DNA of 64,000 nt from a virus: IMG/VR virus record IMGVR_UViG_3300022074_000024, positions 1-64,000 of that record; one strand, given 5' to 3'. Positions 31,593 through 41,200 of the stretch are shown here, in pieces; the stretch's first letter is position 1; each line of letters begins with the position of its first letter. The notes beneath the pieces were generated by a model. That model had not been told where the DNA came from. It ran no database searches and saw only the letters and a list, made by a program, of their open reading frames with translations. Position numbers and translations under genes: made by a program.

Positions 31593-32024
31593 TTAAGAAT
31601 CCTCTTTATTATTTAGTATTCCTTGCTTTAACATTTTTGATAGTTCAGATGTTGAACCAACAAACAAAGCATTATTAGTAACTGTATTTGGTGATTGTTT
31701 CTTATCTTCATCTACATCTTTAACTTTCTTTTGAAGTTCCATCAATTTATCAGTCGTGTCTGCAACTGATTTTATAATCTGTCCAGCAACTTCATATGCT
31801 CTTGGACTTGCAGTTTCACCTGCAACTTCTAATACACCATTTAATGATTCCTGACCCTTTTCGATTAATGAATATAGATTAGCACGGGTATAATCATAAT
31901 CTTTTTTAACATCATCAGTTTCAGTTTTTTTCACTTTCTTAGGTGTACTGACTGGTTTAATATCAATCGCACTAGTTGTATTCAAAGCATCATCAATCGA
32001 ATCATAGTTAGTCATGGTATTCAT
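31593..32024 (-). CDS. gp16: Terminase small subunit gp16
   Basis: Recognises DNA and regulates the gp17 motor. 143 residues (T4: 164). The predicted helical core YTRANLYSLIEKGQESLNGV, then YEVAGQIIKSVADTTDKLME, matches gp16 of cyanophages and T4-like phages. Lys/Thr-rich N-terminal region. The start is in a TAATG junction with gp15; an ATG at 32015 is possible. gp17 follows after the mosaic gene. Confidence 0.9.
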   Translation of the reverse strand: MNTMTNYDSIDDALNTTSAIDIKPVSTPKKVKKTETDDVKKDYDYTRANLYSLIEKGQESLNGVLEVAGETASPRAYEVAGQIIKSVADTTDKLMELQKKVKDVDEDKKQSPNTVTNNALFVGSTSELSKMLKQGILNNKEDS

Positions 32025-33067
32025 TAGATATCTTTTTGTTGTGTTGGACTAAATGATCTAGAATCATTGAATACTTCAAGATTGCCATTAAATCCAAAAT
32101 CATCATCAGGTTCAACAAGTAAATCGTCAGCAGCAGTTAGTACGTCAATTGATGCTGGTGCAACGTGTGTTGATGCAGTGCTTTGGTATCCCCTGAACAC
32201 TGTAATTGTATTTGCATCAACGATTTCTTTGATCTTCATGATTTCTTTATCTATAATAATTCTCATACCAACTGATAAGGCAGCAGTTGAAGTGATATTA
32301 AATCTTGTTTTAGTTTTACTTAAATCTGTCTTTAACTCTGCTGTATTATCGTTATCATAATCTTGAAGTGCCTGTGGAGTTGCAGTATACCTCAACTCTC
32401 TTCTTGCATTCTCAGTATCAACAGAAGCATGATAATCAACCTGAACTTTCTTGATAAGACCTTCACTAGAATCAGATACAGGACCAAAGAGATATGTCTT
32501 AGCAGTAAAGTTTAAAGTGTATATTAATGCCCTTCTAGTTGCAAAATCTCCTTCATAATCATCCTGAAATGATATATTATCCAATACGATTGGAATATCT
32601 CTTTTCTCTCCAATTACCTTTACAAGATCTACAGTAACATTAAATGATGGTTGAAAATAAGGTAATATTTGTTCTACAATCTGTAATGCATCATCATTTA
32701 ACTTCACAAGAATATTTAATTCAAATCCAATATTATATGGAACAGGCATGAATACTTTTCTAAGTTTATTTCCATCAGTTGCTTTAAATGTTTGTGTTAT
32801 TCCAGATTTTCTTGTCGCATCATATGCAATATTAGTAGTTTCAAATGACATTCTTGGAAGTGTAATTTGAGTTGCACGATTTAAATCTGCTTGTTGCTCT
32901 AATCTTGCTAAGAATTTTTGCATAGGTCCATATGCAAGTGGCACTCTTAAATCACTTGTTTCTTGACCTGAACCATCTCGATGACGAATATGAATATCAT
33001 TGAAGATCGTACCAAAAGAAATTATGGTTTTTCTTAGTATTTCGTGGTAGTAATAAGTCCCTAACAT
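32024..33067 (-). CDS. gp15: Tail sheath terminator/stabiliser gp15
   Basis: Caps the upper end of the sheath and tube and connects to the head. 347 residues (T4: 272). The N-terminal YYYHEILRKTIISFGTIFND and the DGSGQETSDLRVPLAYGPMQ segment are typical of gp15. The added C-terminal part (about 230-347) includes MRIIIDKEIMKIKE and TVFRGYQSTASTHV. This is a copy of an xIxxEIxxxRGxxxTxxH repeat also found in the 2478- and 4114-residue proteins. Confidence 0.92.
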   Translation of the reverse strand: MLGTYYYHEILRKTIISFGTIFNDIHIRHRDGSGQETSDLRVPLAYGPMQKFLARLEQQADLNRATQITLPRMSFETTNIAYDATRKSGITQTFKATDGNKLRKVFMPVPYNIGFELNILVKLNDDALQIVEQILPYFQPSFNVTVDLVKVIGEKRDIPIVLDNISFQDDYEGDFATRRALIYTLNFTAKTYLFGPVSDSSEGLIKKVQVDYHASVDTENARRELRYTATPQALQDYDNDNTAELKTDLSKTKTRFNITSTAALSVGMRIIIDKEIMKIKEIVDANTITVFRGYQSTASTHVAPASIDVLTAADDLLVEPDDDFGFNGNLEVFNDSRSFSPTQQKDI

Positions 33068-34707
33068 TAGAATGTACCGAATGGATTACCTTCTGAAAAA
33101 TCAAGTATATCGTCTGCTTCAGATTCAATAACTTCGTTTGACTCAAAGGTTGTGTCTTGGTTATCTTCATCGAAGAAATCAAGTGAATAATTTGTCATCA
33201 CGGAAGATCCAAATGAAACTACAGTTGTGACACCAGTAGTATTTAACGATAATTTACTTATGTTAATTTGACCTGCACCAATATTTGTAACAGTTGCTCC
33301 AGTTCCTATGACAGATAGTTGACCAAATTCTAGAGTATTTAACTCTTGATTTAAACTAATACCAGATGTGTTAATACCTGTAATTAATGTAGTTGTAACA
33401 CCAATTGTTGCAACAGTAGTCAAACCAACAATAAAGTGTGTGGATTCAGTTGCTTGAATAGTTTCGCCAGGAATAAATGCTTTTTGTGTTGATCCAATGC
33501 CAACATTTGATATTTTAAGAATTTTAGTATCAGTATCCCATTCTTTAACTCTTGCTTCAATACCAGAAGACATGCCTCTAATAACCTCTCCTCTTTCAAA
33601 ATTACCAACACCACTAATAAGTGATGGATTCGCAATCGTTATGGTTGGAGCAACAGTATATCCAATACCTGCATTTTTAAGAAGAATATCAGATATTGTA
33701 TTGTCTGCTAATAGATTTACTTCTGCAGCAGCTGGTGATGTGCTAATTCCTGTAATTGTTACGATAGGTTTCGCAGCATAACCAACACCGTTGTTAGTGA
33801 TTGTAAAGTCAACAATACCAAAGTTGGATTGCTCTACAGCAGCAGTTGCAGCAGCACCTACACCACCTCCTCCTGTAATTGTGACTACTGGTGGTGTTAT
33901 ATAACCAGCACCTGCATTAGTAAGTAATATTCGATCAATTGAGAATATACCAGATCTTGTAGTTGTGATCGCAACAGCAGTCGCATTTACATTACCTGCA
34001 ACAAATGGAGCAGTTGAAATTGCAACATTTGGTGTACTTGTATAATTATATCCATCATTATTCAACACGATTTCACGTATGTAACCTCTACTTGATGGAT
34101 TTAGTTGTGCGTTAGCAGTTGCTGTTACACCAGTTCCAATTAATTGAAGAGTTGAAATATATCCTGTATCTTCAAGTTGAGAATCAATTATATCAATACC
34201 AGTATCAATAACCTCATCCTCATATTCAAATAGTTCACATTTAAGTTGATATACGTAATTTTTTCCTAACTGGTAGAAAGGTTCTTCATGTTCTACAAAT
34301 TTAACTTCAAATAATCTTGCTCCAAGTGGAAAAAATATGATATCTCCTTCACGAGGTCTTGATGCTAACTCATAATCATCGTCTGATTCTAAAAATGGTG
34401 ATATAAAATCTTCAAATCTTTCTCTTGATATTGTGAGAGTTACTTCATCTCTTAAACTCACACCAAACTTGGTCATAATGTCTCCCTGACCACTATAACC
34501 TTCATAAGTATTCAAATATGCTTCAAGTAGAAAGTTATCATCAAAAGCAGATGATTGAACTTCTTTAATTATTGTTTGTTTTCTTACAAATTTTCTTGGT
34601 ATATAAGTTACTTCAACACCATAAATTTTGAGTTGTTCATTTATTAAACTTTGAACAAGTCTTTGCTCACTTTGAGATCCTTGTAGAAAAAAGGGATTTA
34701 ATGCCAT
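33067..34707 (-). CDS. gp14: Neck protein gp14 with repeat insertion
   Basis: Completes the head and joins it to the tail together with gp13. 546 residues, about twice T4 gp14 (256). The N-terminal half (NPFFLQGSQSEQRLVQSLIN, IIFFPLGARLFEVKFVEHEE) and the C-terminus (DDILDFSEGNPFGTF) are gp14-like. Residues about 215-357 carry four copies of an N-x-G-x-x-Y-x-x-x-P-x-(V/I)-x-I repeat (NAGAGYITPPVVTI, NNGVGYAAKPIVTI and similar), a beta-structured insertion shared with other virion proteins here. Confidence 0.92.
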   Translation of the reverse strand: MALNPFFLQGSQSEQRLVQSLINEQLKIYGVEVTYIPRKFVRKQTIIKEVQSSAFDDNFLLEAYLNTYEGYSGQGDIMTKFGVSLRDEVTLTISRERFEDFISPFLESDDDYELASRPREGDIIFFPLGARLFEVKFVEHEEPFYQLGKNYVYQLKCELFEYEDEVIDTGIDIIDSQLEDTGYISTLQLIGTGVTATANAQLNPSSRGYIREIVLNNDGYNYTSTPNVAISTAPFVAGNVNATAVAITTTRSGIFSIDRILLTNAGAGYITPPVVTITGGGGVGAAATAAVEQSNFGIVDFTITNNGVGYAAKPIVTITGISTSPAAAEVNLLADNTISDILLKNAGIGYTVAPTITIANPSLISGVGNFERGEVIRGMSSGIEARVKEWDTDTKILKISNVGIGSTQKAFIPGETIQATESTHFIVGLTTVATIGVTTTLITGINTSGISLNQELNTLEFGQLSVIGTGATVTNIGAGQINISKLSLNTTGVTTVVSFGSSVMTNYSLDFFDEDNQDTTFESNEVIESEADDILDFSEGNPFGTF

Positions 34708-34713
34708 TGATCA

Positions 34714-35586
34714 TCAACCTATGAAATCAAGAGGAGGTAATTCATACTCAAGCATCATCTTCTCTTTGATTCTCTCTAAATCTCTTTCTGCATCATCATA
34801 TATTTCTCTTCCATTCAACTCTAATCCACCAGGTAATTTTACACCCCTAAACTTAATTAAATTTTGTCCCCACTGTCTTTTTATCAAAGCAGTTAAGTAT
34901 AACTTGACGAAATAATCATTATAAACCTGATTAAATGTTTCGGGATCTAATGCTCTATGACAATCAAGAACTAAAAAATTACCTACTTCTTGAGATCCCC
35001 AATCAATATCCATGTATAATCGATCTTGTCTTTGATTAAATCTTATTTGTGCTTCAGGTGTAAGTAAAAAATCAATATCTTCAAGACGAGTTTTTGTCAT
35101 ACTATACTGAAGTAGTTCTACAGAGTTAAAATAATACAAGTCATTTAAAAATAACTGATATTTAATACTGAACATACTACCAGATATTGAACTACTATCA
35201 AATTTAAATATTTTATTTACACCTACAATTGATTCTGGTATCTGCAAAAAATTAGAATTTTCATAAAAATTGGTGGTTGTAGTACCATAACCAGGTATAT
35301 TTGTAGAAGTAGTTGTAGTTGTAACTATACCAATACCTGTTGTTCCATTAACAGTTTGTTCACCAGAAACTTCTGCACCAATACCTCTATCAATGTCTCC
35401 TTGAGTAATTTTATATTTAAGATACATTCTTTCAACACCATCAAAGTGTCTCTCATTAAAAAGTTGTATCGCATCATCTACTAAATCATCTACCTGATCA
35501 TCATCAACGTTAATTTCCAAGACAGGAGCACCTAACTTCCTAAAACAGTAGTCAATTAATTGTTGTTTAGTTGCTGGTTTCGCCAT
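34714..35586 (-). CDS. gp13: Neck protein gp13
   Basis: Head completion protein forming the gateway with gp14. 290 residues (T4: 309). The N-terminal KQQLIDYCFRKLGAPVLEIN and DDQVDDLVDDAIQLFNERHF are diagnostic for gp13-type proteins, and the C-terminus VYNDYFVKLYLTALIKRQWG also fits. The start overlaps the coiled-coil gene by 20 bases; gp14 follows after 6 bases. Confidence 0.95.
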   Translation of the reverse strand: MAKPATKQQLIDYCFRKLGAPVLEINVDDDQVDDLVDDAIQLFNERHFDGVERMYLKYKITQGDIDRGIGAEVSGEQTVNGTTGIGIVTTTTTSTNIPGYGTTTTNFYENSNFLQIPESIVGVNKIFKFDSSSISGSMFSIKYQLFLNDLYYFNSVELLQYSMTKTRLEDIDFLLTPEAQIRFNQRQDRLYMDIDWGSQEVGNFLVLDCHRALDPETFNQVYNDYFVKLYLTALIKRQWGQNLIKFRGVKLPGGLELNGREIYDDAERDLERIKEKMMLEYELPPLDFIG

Positions 35587-35794
35587 CTTCCTCTTCGATA
35601 TCTGCTAATAGATTTTCGTATTTTTCTTGCAGTTCCATTTTTTCTGCTAACAATTCTTTTTGAGCATCAAGATTATCTTGTACAATTGTTTGTAATTTTG
35701 CTTCAAGAAGAATATTTTGGTTGGTTAATGTAGAAATTTTTTGGTTATAAATTTTAATCAAAGCATTCACATCAACATCATTAGTATTTGTCAT
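35567..35794 (-). CDS. Small coiled-coil protein
   Basis: 75 residues, almost wholly one predicted coiled coil (LIKIYNQKISTLTNQNILLE and on), ending in an acidic tail. No catalytic motif. Lies between the fiber-like protein and gp13, 3 bases after the former and overlapping the latter by 20. Could be an assembly chaperone or structural connector (inference). Confidence 0.7.
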   Translation of the reverse strand: MTNTNDVDVNALIKIYNQKISTLTNQNILLEAKLQTIVQDNLDAQKELLAEKMELQEKYENLLADIEEEDGETSN

Positions 35795-35797
35795 AAG

Positions 35798-37414
35798 TTA
35801 GAATGTTCCTCCATCGAGGGTCGTTGTCCATTTGGGTATGCCAGAGGCATCAGTGGTTAACACAAAGTTAGATGTGGTTATACCAGCAGCTGTACCAGCA
35901 GCACCAACCTGTTTACCTGTTGTATCAAAGTAAACAATGCCATTTCCAGTAGTATCATAATCACCGTTCTGGAAATATATTCCTTTAATATCTAGGAAAC
36001 CTTTTGTACCACCTACAAGGTTATTTACTATTGTTGCTTCGGGGATATATGTAAAGGATCTTTCTGGTGCATTACTTGCATCACCACCTAAATCGTGATA
36101 TCCAAAGAAACCTGTCTTTTGGTTTCCAGAACCTGAACTTGTATTATAACCGAATGCTACACCACGATCAGTGTTCGTATCAACATTTGCAGTAACAGTT
36201 AATTGTGTGGTTGTTGCAATACCACCAACTTGAACAGCATTATTAATTGTAACTAATGCTTCACCTAAATCATAAGTTGAAATTGTGCTTCCAGATGCTA
36301 TATTTGTTCCAGAAATACTATCACCTGTATTAATACCAGCAGTTGTATCAAGTTTTATTGTGCTGACACCAGCAAGTGCTGTCATCATAACAGTTCTTGT
36401 ACTGGTTGTAACACCTAAGTTGATTATTGGATCATTAAGATTAACTGTGAATGAGTCAACTGTTGTAGTTGTACCATCAACTTGTAAGTCACCTTTAACA
36501 ATAACTGTACCTTCATTACTTAAACCATCTGGATAAGGGTCAATATACAGAAGATTACCATGACCTTGTTTAGTTGAAATTATGTTAGATGAAATACCAA
36601 CTCCACCCAATCTTGCATCTAAAGCAGTAAGTGTTCCTCCTGTTTGGAAAATATCACCTTGGAATGTTGATACACCAGTAACTTTTAAGTTGCGGATAGT
36701 CATCTCATCAACAAATAAATCATCAGCAATATGTAAATCACCACCTACAAATAAATCACTAATAAAAGTACCAATACCTGTAAATGTTGAAACACCAGTA
36801 ACACCTAAGTTTCCACCAATATTAACACTCTTCTCTATACCAACTCCACCTTCGACTGTAAGAGCACCTGTGTCTTTTGTAGCAGAATCAGTCACATCTG
36901 CCATTACTATTGCTACACCGTTCTCATAGACCCAATCAGCACCTGTTACATTGATTCTATCATCACCATTTTCATCATATTCTATCTTTGCATCTTTACT
37001 ATCACCAAAAGTTAAAAATATATCATCTCCGATGACTACTTCACCAGATCCATTAGGTGTAAAGAAAATATCTCCGTCTGTGTTTGTTGATGAAAGTACG
37101 TTTGCATCTAATCTTAAATTATCTACATTCCATTGATCTACTTTACGATCAGAAGTAAGAATAGGAACAAATCCATTTGATGCAGTTGATGCGTTAGCAC
37201 CACTCGCAACTGAACCAGCTGTATTAGTTAATAGGTCTGTAAAATATCTACCACCAACTACTTGTGGATTACCTGCATTATCACCAACAAATAATCTATC
37301 ACCACTATTTGCTTGTGTACCACTTCCACTCAGAGTTACACCGACTTCACCGAAATTTAAAGAACTTGGTGCTGTTGTACCAGTCGATCTTTTTACTCTT
37401 ATAATACTTGCCAC
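35798..37414 (-). CDS. Fiber-like virion protein (538 aa)
   Basis: N-terminal MASIIRVKRSTGTTAPSSLN, GEVGVTLSGSGTQANSGDRL and FVGDNAGNPQVVGGRYFTDL form the start seen in cyanophage fiber-type proteins. It is followed by beta repeats such as EGGVGIEKSVNIGGNLGVTG and VSTFTGIGTFISDLFVGGDL, suggesting a trimeric beta-helical shaft. The C-terminus GIPKWTTTLDGGTF resembles the ends of its two small neighbours. Likely a tail fiber or baseplate appendage; the adhesin end is not obvious. No direct T4 homolog recognised. Confidence 0.75.
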   Translation of the reverse strand: MASIIRVKRSTGTTAPSSLNFGEVGVTLSGSGTQANSGDRLFVGDNAGNPQVVGGRYFTDLLTNTAGSVASGANASTASNGFVPILTSDRKVDQWNVDNLRLDANVLSSTNTDGDIFFTPNGSGEVVIGDDIFLTFGDSKDAKIEYDENGDDRINVTGADWVYENGVAIVMADVTDSATKDTGALTVEGGVGIEKSVNIGGNLGVTGVSTFTGIGTFISDLFVGGDLHIADDLFVDEMTIRNLKVTGVSTFQGDIFQTGGTLTALDARLGGVGISSNIISTKQGHGNLLYIDPYPDGLSNEGTVIVKGDLQVDGTTTTVDSFTVNLNDPIINLGVTTSTRTVMMTALAGVSTIKLDTTAGINTGDSISGTNIASGSTISTYDLGEALVTINNAVQVGGIATTTQLTVTANVDTNTDRGVAFGYNTSSGSGNQKTGFFGYHDLGGDASNAPERSFTYIPEATIVNNLVGGTKGFLDIKGIYFQNGDYDTTGNGIVYFDTTGKQVGAAGTAAGITTSNFVLTTDASGIPKWTTTLDGGTF

Positions 37415-37641
37415 TAGAAGCTACCTCCGTTTATGTCCAAATTCTGTGTTGCACCTGGAGTCAACTCCAAAGTTCCAGTCCACTGTTGAGTAGTACTGTT
37501 GTATACTAAAACCATACCATTCTGTGGATTACTGGCACTCACATCACTTAGTTCACCAATAGTTCCTGCTGCATTTCCTGCTAATGAGGATGTGACCTTA
37601 ACAGCATTCTTTTGACCGACTCTTACTTTAATTTCTGCCAT
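37414..37641 (-). CDS. Small virion protein with fiber-type ending (75 aa)
   Basis: Begins MAEIKVRVGQKNAVKVTSSL and contains GELSDVSASNPQNGMVLVYN, a repeat typical of phage fibers where a 'dVd...p.nG.vL.yn..t..W' unit precedes folding domains. It ends LDINGGSF, similar to the next protein's LDGGTF. Joined by TAATG-like junctions on both sides. Probably a fiber joint or short fiber subunit (inference). Confidence 0.65.
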   Translation of the reverse strand: MAEIKVRVGQKNAVKVTSSLAGNAAGTIGELSDVSASNPQNGMVLVYNSTTQQWTGTLELTPGATQNLDINGGSF

Positions 37642-37979
37642 TACCTTGTAACTCCTTCTCTAACTAAAACTGCACCCTCTAAAACTCTTGTAACTTCACC
37701 AGATGTATCTGTAATGAGAACATCATACATGAATCTACCAGGTTTTAACGCTGCAGTTTGAGTTGTTGTAAGACCAACTCTTATTTTTCCACCAGTAGCA
37801 TTGATAATTTGTGCTGTAAAATCAGTTGCCGAACTCGCACCAGGATGCTTTCGCATCTGTGCAGTTGCTGAAAAACCAGTCAAATCTGTAGCAGAATTTG
37901 TATCTGCACTTTCCAATGTGAAAATTTGAGAAAATGTAGTTCCAGTGTTAACAGTTAGATTACTTACGTAAACTGCCAT
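37641..37979 (-). CDS. Small beta-sandwich virion protein (112 aa)
   Basis: Beta-rich: VSNLTVNTGTTFSQIFTLES, GFSATAQMRKHPGASS, GKIRVGLTTTQTAALKPGRF and MYDVLITDTSGEVTRVLEGA. This strand order recalls the BppU-type N-terminal domain found in phage baseplate proteins; the match is by pattern only. It is the first gene after a perfect late box at 38007-38014, and is followed without a gap by the 75-residue protein. Confidence 0.65.
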   Translation of the reverse strand: MAVYVSNLTVNTGTTFSQIFTLESADTNSATDLTGFSATAQMRKHPGASSATDFTAQIINATGGKIRVGLTTTQTAALKPGRFMYDVLITDTSGEVTRVLEGAVLVREGVTR

Positions 37980-38006
37980 TTAAAAACAATATCAGGATTC
38001 TAGATA

Positions 38007-38014
38007 TATTTATA
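38007..38014 (-). promoter_or_regulatory. Late promoter box TATAAATA
   Basis: Perfect late box on the minus strand in the 50-base gap before the 112-residue gene; no other signal in the gap. Confidence 0.65.
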
Positions 38015-38029
38015 TTTCCAGTAACCCGT

Positions 38030-38224
38030 CTATTTTGATGCTATTTGTTTAAGTAGATATTTAATTTCTTCAATATCCTCTTTCATCTTATCAATTTCTT
38101 CTTTTTGACTCATTTTAGCAGATTTCATTCTTTTATATTGAGCATAACCATTAGTGTCTGTATTGATTACAGCACCTGATTTTTCATCTCTAAAAAGATT
38201 CTTGTTATCTTTAATTGGAATCAT
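38030..38224 (-). CDS. Small charged protein with C-terminal coiled coil (64 aa)
   Basis: Begins MIPIKDNKNLFRDEKSGAVI and ends with a predicted coiled coil KEEIDKMKEDIEEIKYLLKQ. The N-terminal pattern (P-I-K-x-x-x-N-L-x-R-D-x-x-S-G-A) is familiar from small cyanophage proteins of unknown function. The start overlaps the stop of the 2478-residue gene as ATGA. Confidence 0.7.
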   Translation of the reverse strand: MIPIKDNKNLFRDEKSGAVINTDTNGYAQYKRMKSAKMSQKEEIDKMKEDIEEIKYLLKQIASK

Positions 38225-41200
38225 GCTAGTGCAATTGTACGTAAATCTTTTAATTTTGGTGCTTTTGCTTCATTAGTTCCACTGAATACAAATTTAATTT
38301 TATATCCAATAAATTCCTCTAAGTTATCAACACTAAACTGATATTCTTTAAATTCTTCTTCAGTACTTGGAAGTACAAAAGAATCAGGTCTACCAGAATT
38401 TTTTGATTCATCAATAACTTTATCACCAAATCCATCACCATCTGTATCTTCTAGATTGTCAAAACCAGAAAAAGGATTGTATGTCAATTCTGTTTCTGTT
38501 CCATCAGATCTAACTAATTGATAGAATGCTCTGAAATCCGCACTTGGATCTCTAAAGGCAGATACTAAAACTTTTAATGAAGTTGCAGGATTTTTCAAAT
38601 TAACTTGATTACTAATGTAAACTGCTGCATGAGGATCACCACTTGGATTCTGAGATCTACCATCTTTTACATAATCTAATATTGGTCTATTTAATCTACT
38701 TCTCTGATAGATTAATACACCATTTTGTATATCAATTACAGGAGATAAATTTTGACTAACAGTTGCCATTGTTACCGAAAAAGTAACCGATCTATTTAAT
38801 GGTAACTCAGTTAAACGATTAGTCTCATTTATTTCTGAACATAAAAGTCTTGGAGTTGATAATTTATTTTCATTATCAATTTCAACAAATTCAAACCCTT
38901 GATCTATAAATGAAACTTCATTTCCTCCAGCACTCGTTCCAGAAACTGTTCTTATTTGACTAAGGATTGTAGTATCACTACTTGGAACTAAAGTGTTAAA
39001 TCGTGGTATTATATTATCAAATTGATAATTTTGTGATGCAAATATGTCTTCACCACCAACATTTGATTCATCAACAAAACTAACTTGCGAATCACCTGAT
39101 GACAATGAACCTCTATCCAAACTTAAATAGTATGTATCAATATCTCTTAAATTATTAATTGATATTGGCATTAATGCCATATCATGATCATTGTTTATTT
39201 GTCTTAAATCAAATCCATTCAACTCATATTTAAATGATTGGTCTCCTGTATTATGAGTTTGAGGAATAGTTCCATCAACTCCTCTTGTGCCTATTCCAAG
39301 TTGATTTGTTCCTACACTATTATAGAAAATTATTTCACTATTAATTTTAACAAATCCCTGAGTGGTTGATATTCCAGCAAAATTAGAAAATTCAGATGTG
39401 CTTGCCACTGATATTACTTGATCATCAACTGCAAGAGCATCTGTTAATAAAATAGGAATAGTATTAGGTTCAACATCAGCAAGTGTAACAAAGTTGTTAT
39501 CTGCAGTCATTCCATGATTAAAATGACTTACCTCTATAACATTTCCAACGTACTTATCATCATAAGTTGCTGATGAAAGTATTGTAGTAGTTGCCAATGA
39601 TACCTGAGAACTTCCATGTGTTACAACTAATGGTTGACCAGTTGTAAATTCTTCACCCTGTACATTTTTAAGATAAAGTGTACTCTTTCCAGTAGTGGTT
39701 TGTACAGTTATTTGTGCATCTACACCTTTCACAACATTACTTGTTGTAATTCCTAGAACATCACCTACCACATAACCAGATCCACCAGTATTACTTGTTA
39801 TATTCGCAGTTACAATTTGACCAGAACTATTAGTTTCAATTCGAGCAGTCATTCCACTTCCATTACCAGTAATATTATATAAAGGAACTTGAGTGTATAT
39901 TTGACTTGCTTGGAAACCTGTTCCTGCATTTGTGACAGTCAGTACTCCAACAGGACCCCCTATATTTTCAATATATCCTTGAATCGCAGTTGCTGATGTA
40001 GAATCACTTACCTTAACACCGTTGGTAATTAATCCATCAGTATCAGTTGTAGTAATAATTCCAACTTTTAATTTTCTTGGTAAAGTTTTAATTGAATTTG
40101 GCAATAATCTTTCAATATTACCTGACCTTGTTCCCATTGGTGAATTATAGAAGAACACTGTTCCAGATTCATCATTAAAAGCTGCTTTATAAAGTTTAAA
40201 CTTAAGATCTTCATATTGGCTAGCAGTCCATATTGAACCATTTTGTGATTTAAATAAACTACCCCTAGTGTATTGTCTAGTGACAACCACAGATTCCGCA
40301 TCAGGTAAACTCTGTGTATTTACAGTTTTATCCCCCATGCGAGATATCCAAACTTCATATTGAATTGATTGTGATACTCCAAGAACTAATGCATACTCCT
40401 GTTCAGCCTCTAGGAAAACTGGTGATGGGAAAGTTACTTTAGTAGCTACTTCTCCATTTGTTGAAGTTTGAATATCATCAGGACTTACAACGACACGAGC
40501 AAAATCTTGTACTAATTGTGTTGTTGGTTGTCCTAACTCTACAGTTCTAATTTCAACAACTAAATTTTCTTTTGGATCTTTTCTTGCAAAGAATAAATCA
40601 ACAGATGTTAAAAATGCTCCGTCTTGATCAACTGTAAATGTTTGTGATAAAGGATCAAGTCCTTGAACATTTCTACCTGCTAGAGTATTCAAAGGAGATT
40701 TTTTATTCTTCGCACCACTTCCTCTCTTATTCTTACTACCAGCATTTTTCTTACCAGTTCCAGCATTCTTACCAGTTGATGTTCCAGAATTTTTACCTGC
40801 ATTATTTTTTGCACCAGTTCCTCTCACATTCTTACTACTAGATGTGTTATTATTATTATTTTTTGAAACGGATGTATTATTATTATTTTTAGATCCGTAA
40901 CTAGGTCCTAAACTATTACCTTTTGTTAGTTTACCAGTACGAAGAGCTCTCCTATAATCATTTATGCTAACTTTGGTCATTTTGCCTAGACCAAACTTAT
41001 TGGTAAAGGTGTACTTACTTCCACCTCCACCATAGTAACTTTTATAAACAGGGGGTGGAACTCTTACAGTTATAGATGTTGATTGTATAGTATTAACTTT
41101 ACCACTTGAGATGTATTGACCTTCTGCCTCACTTAACAACATTGATCTTTGTTCAGGTGTTCTAACATCTGGATCAGATGATATTTTAAATGTACTTGTT

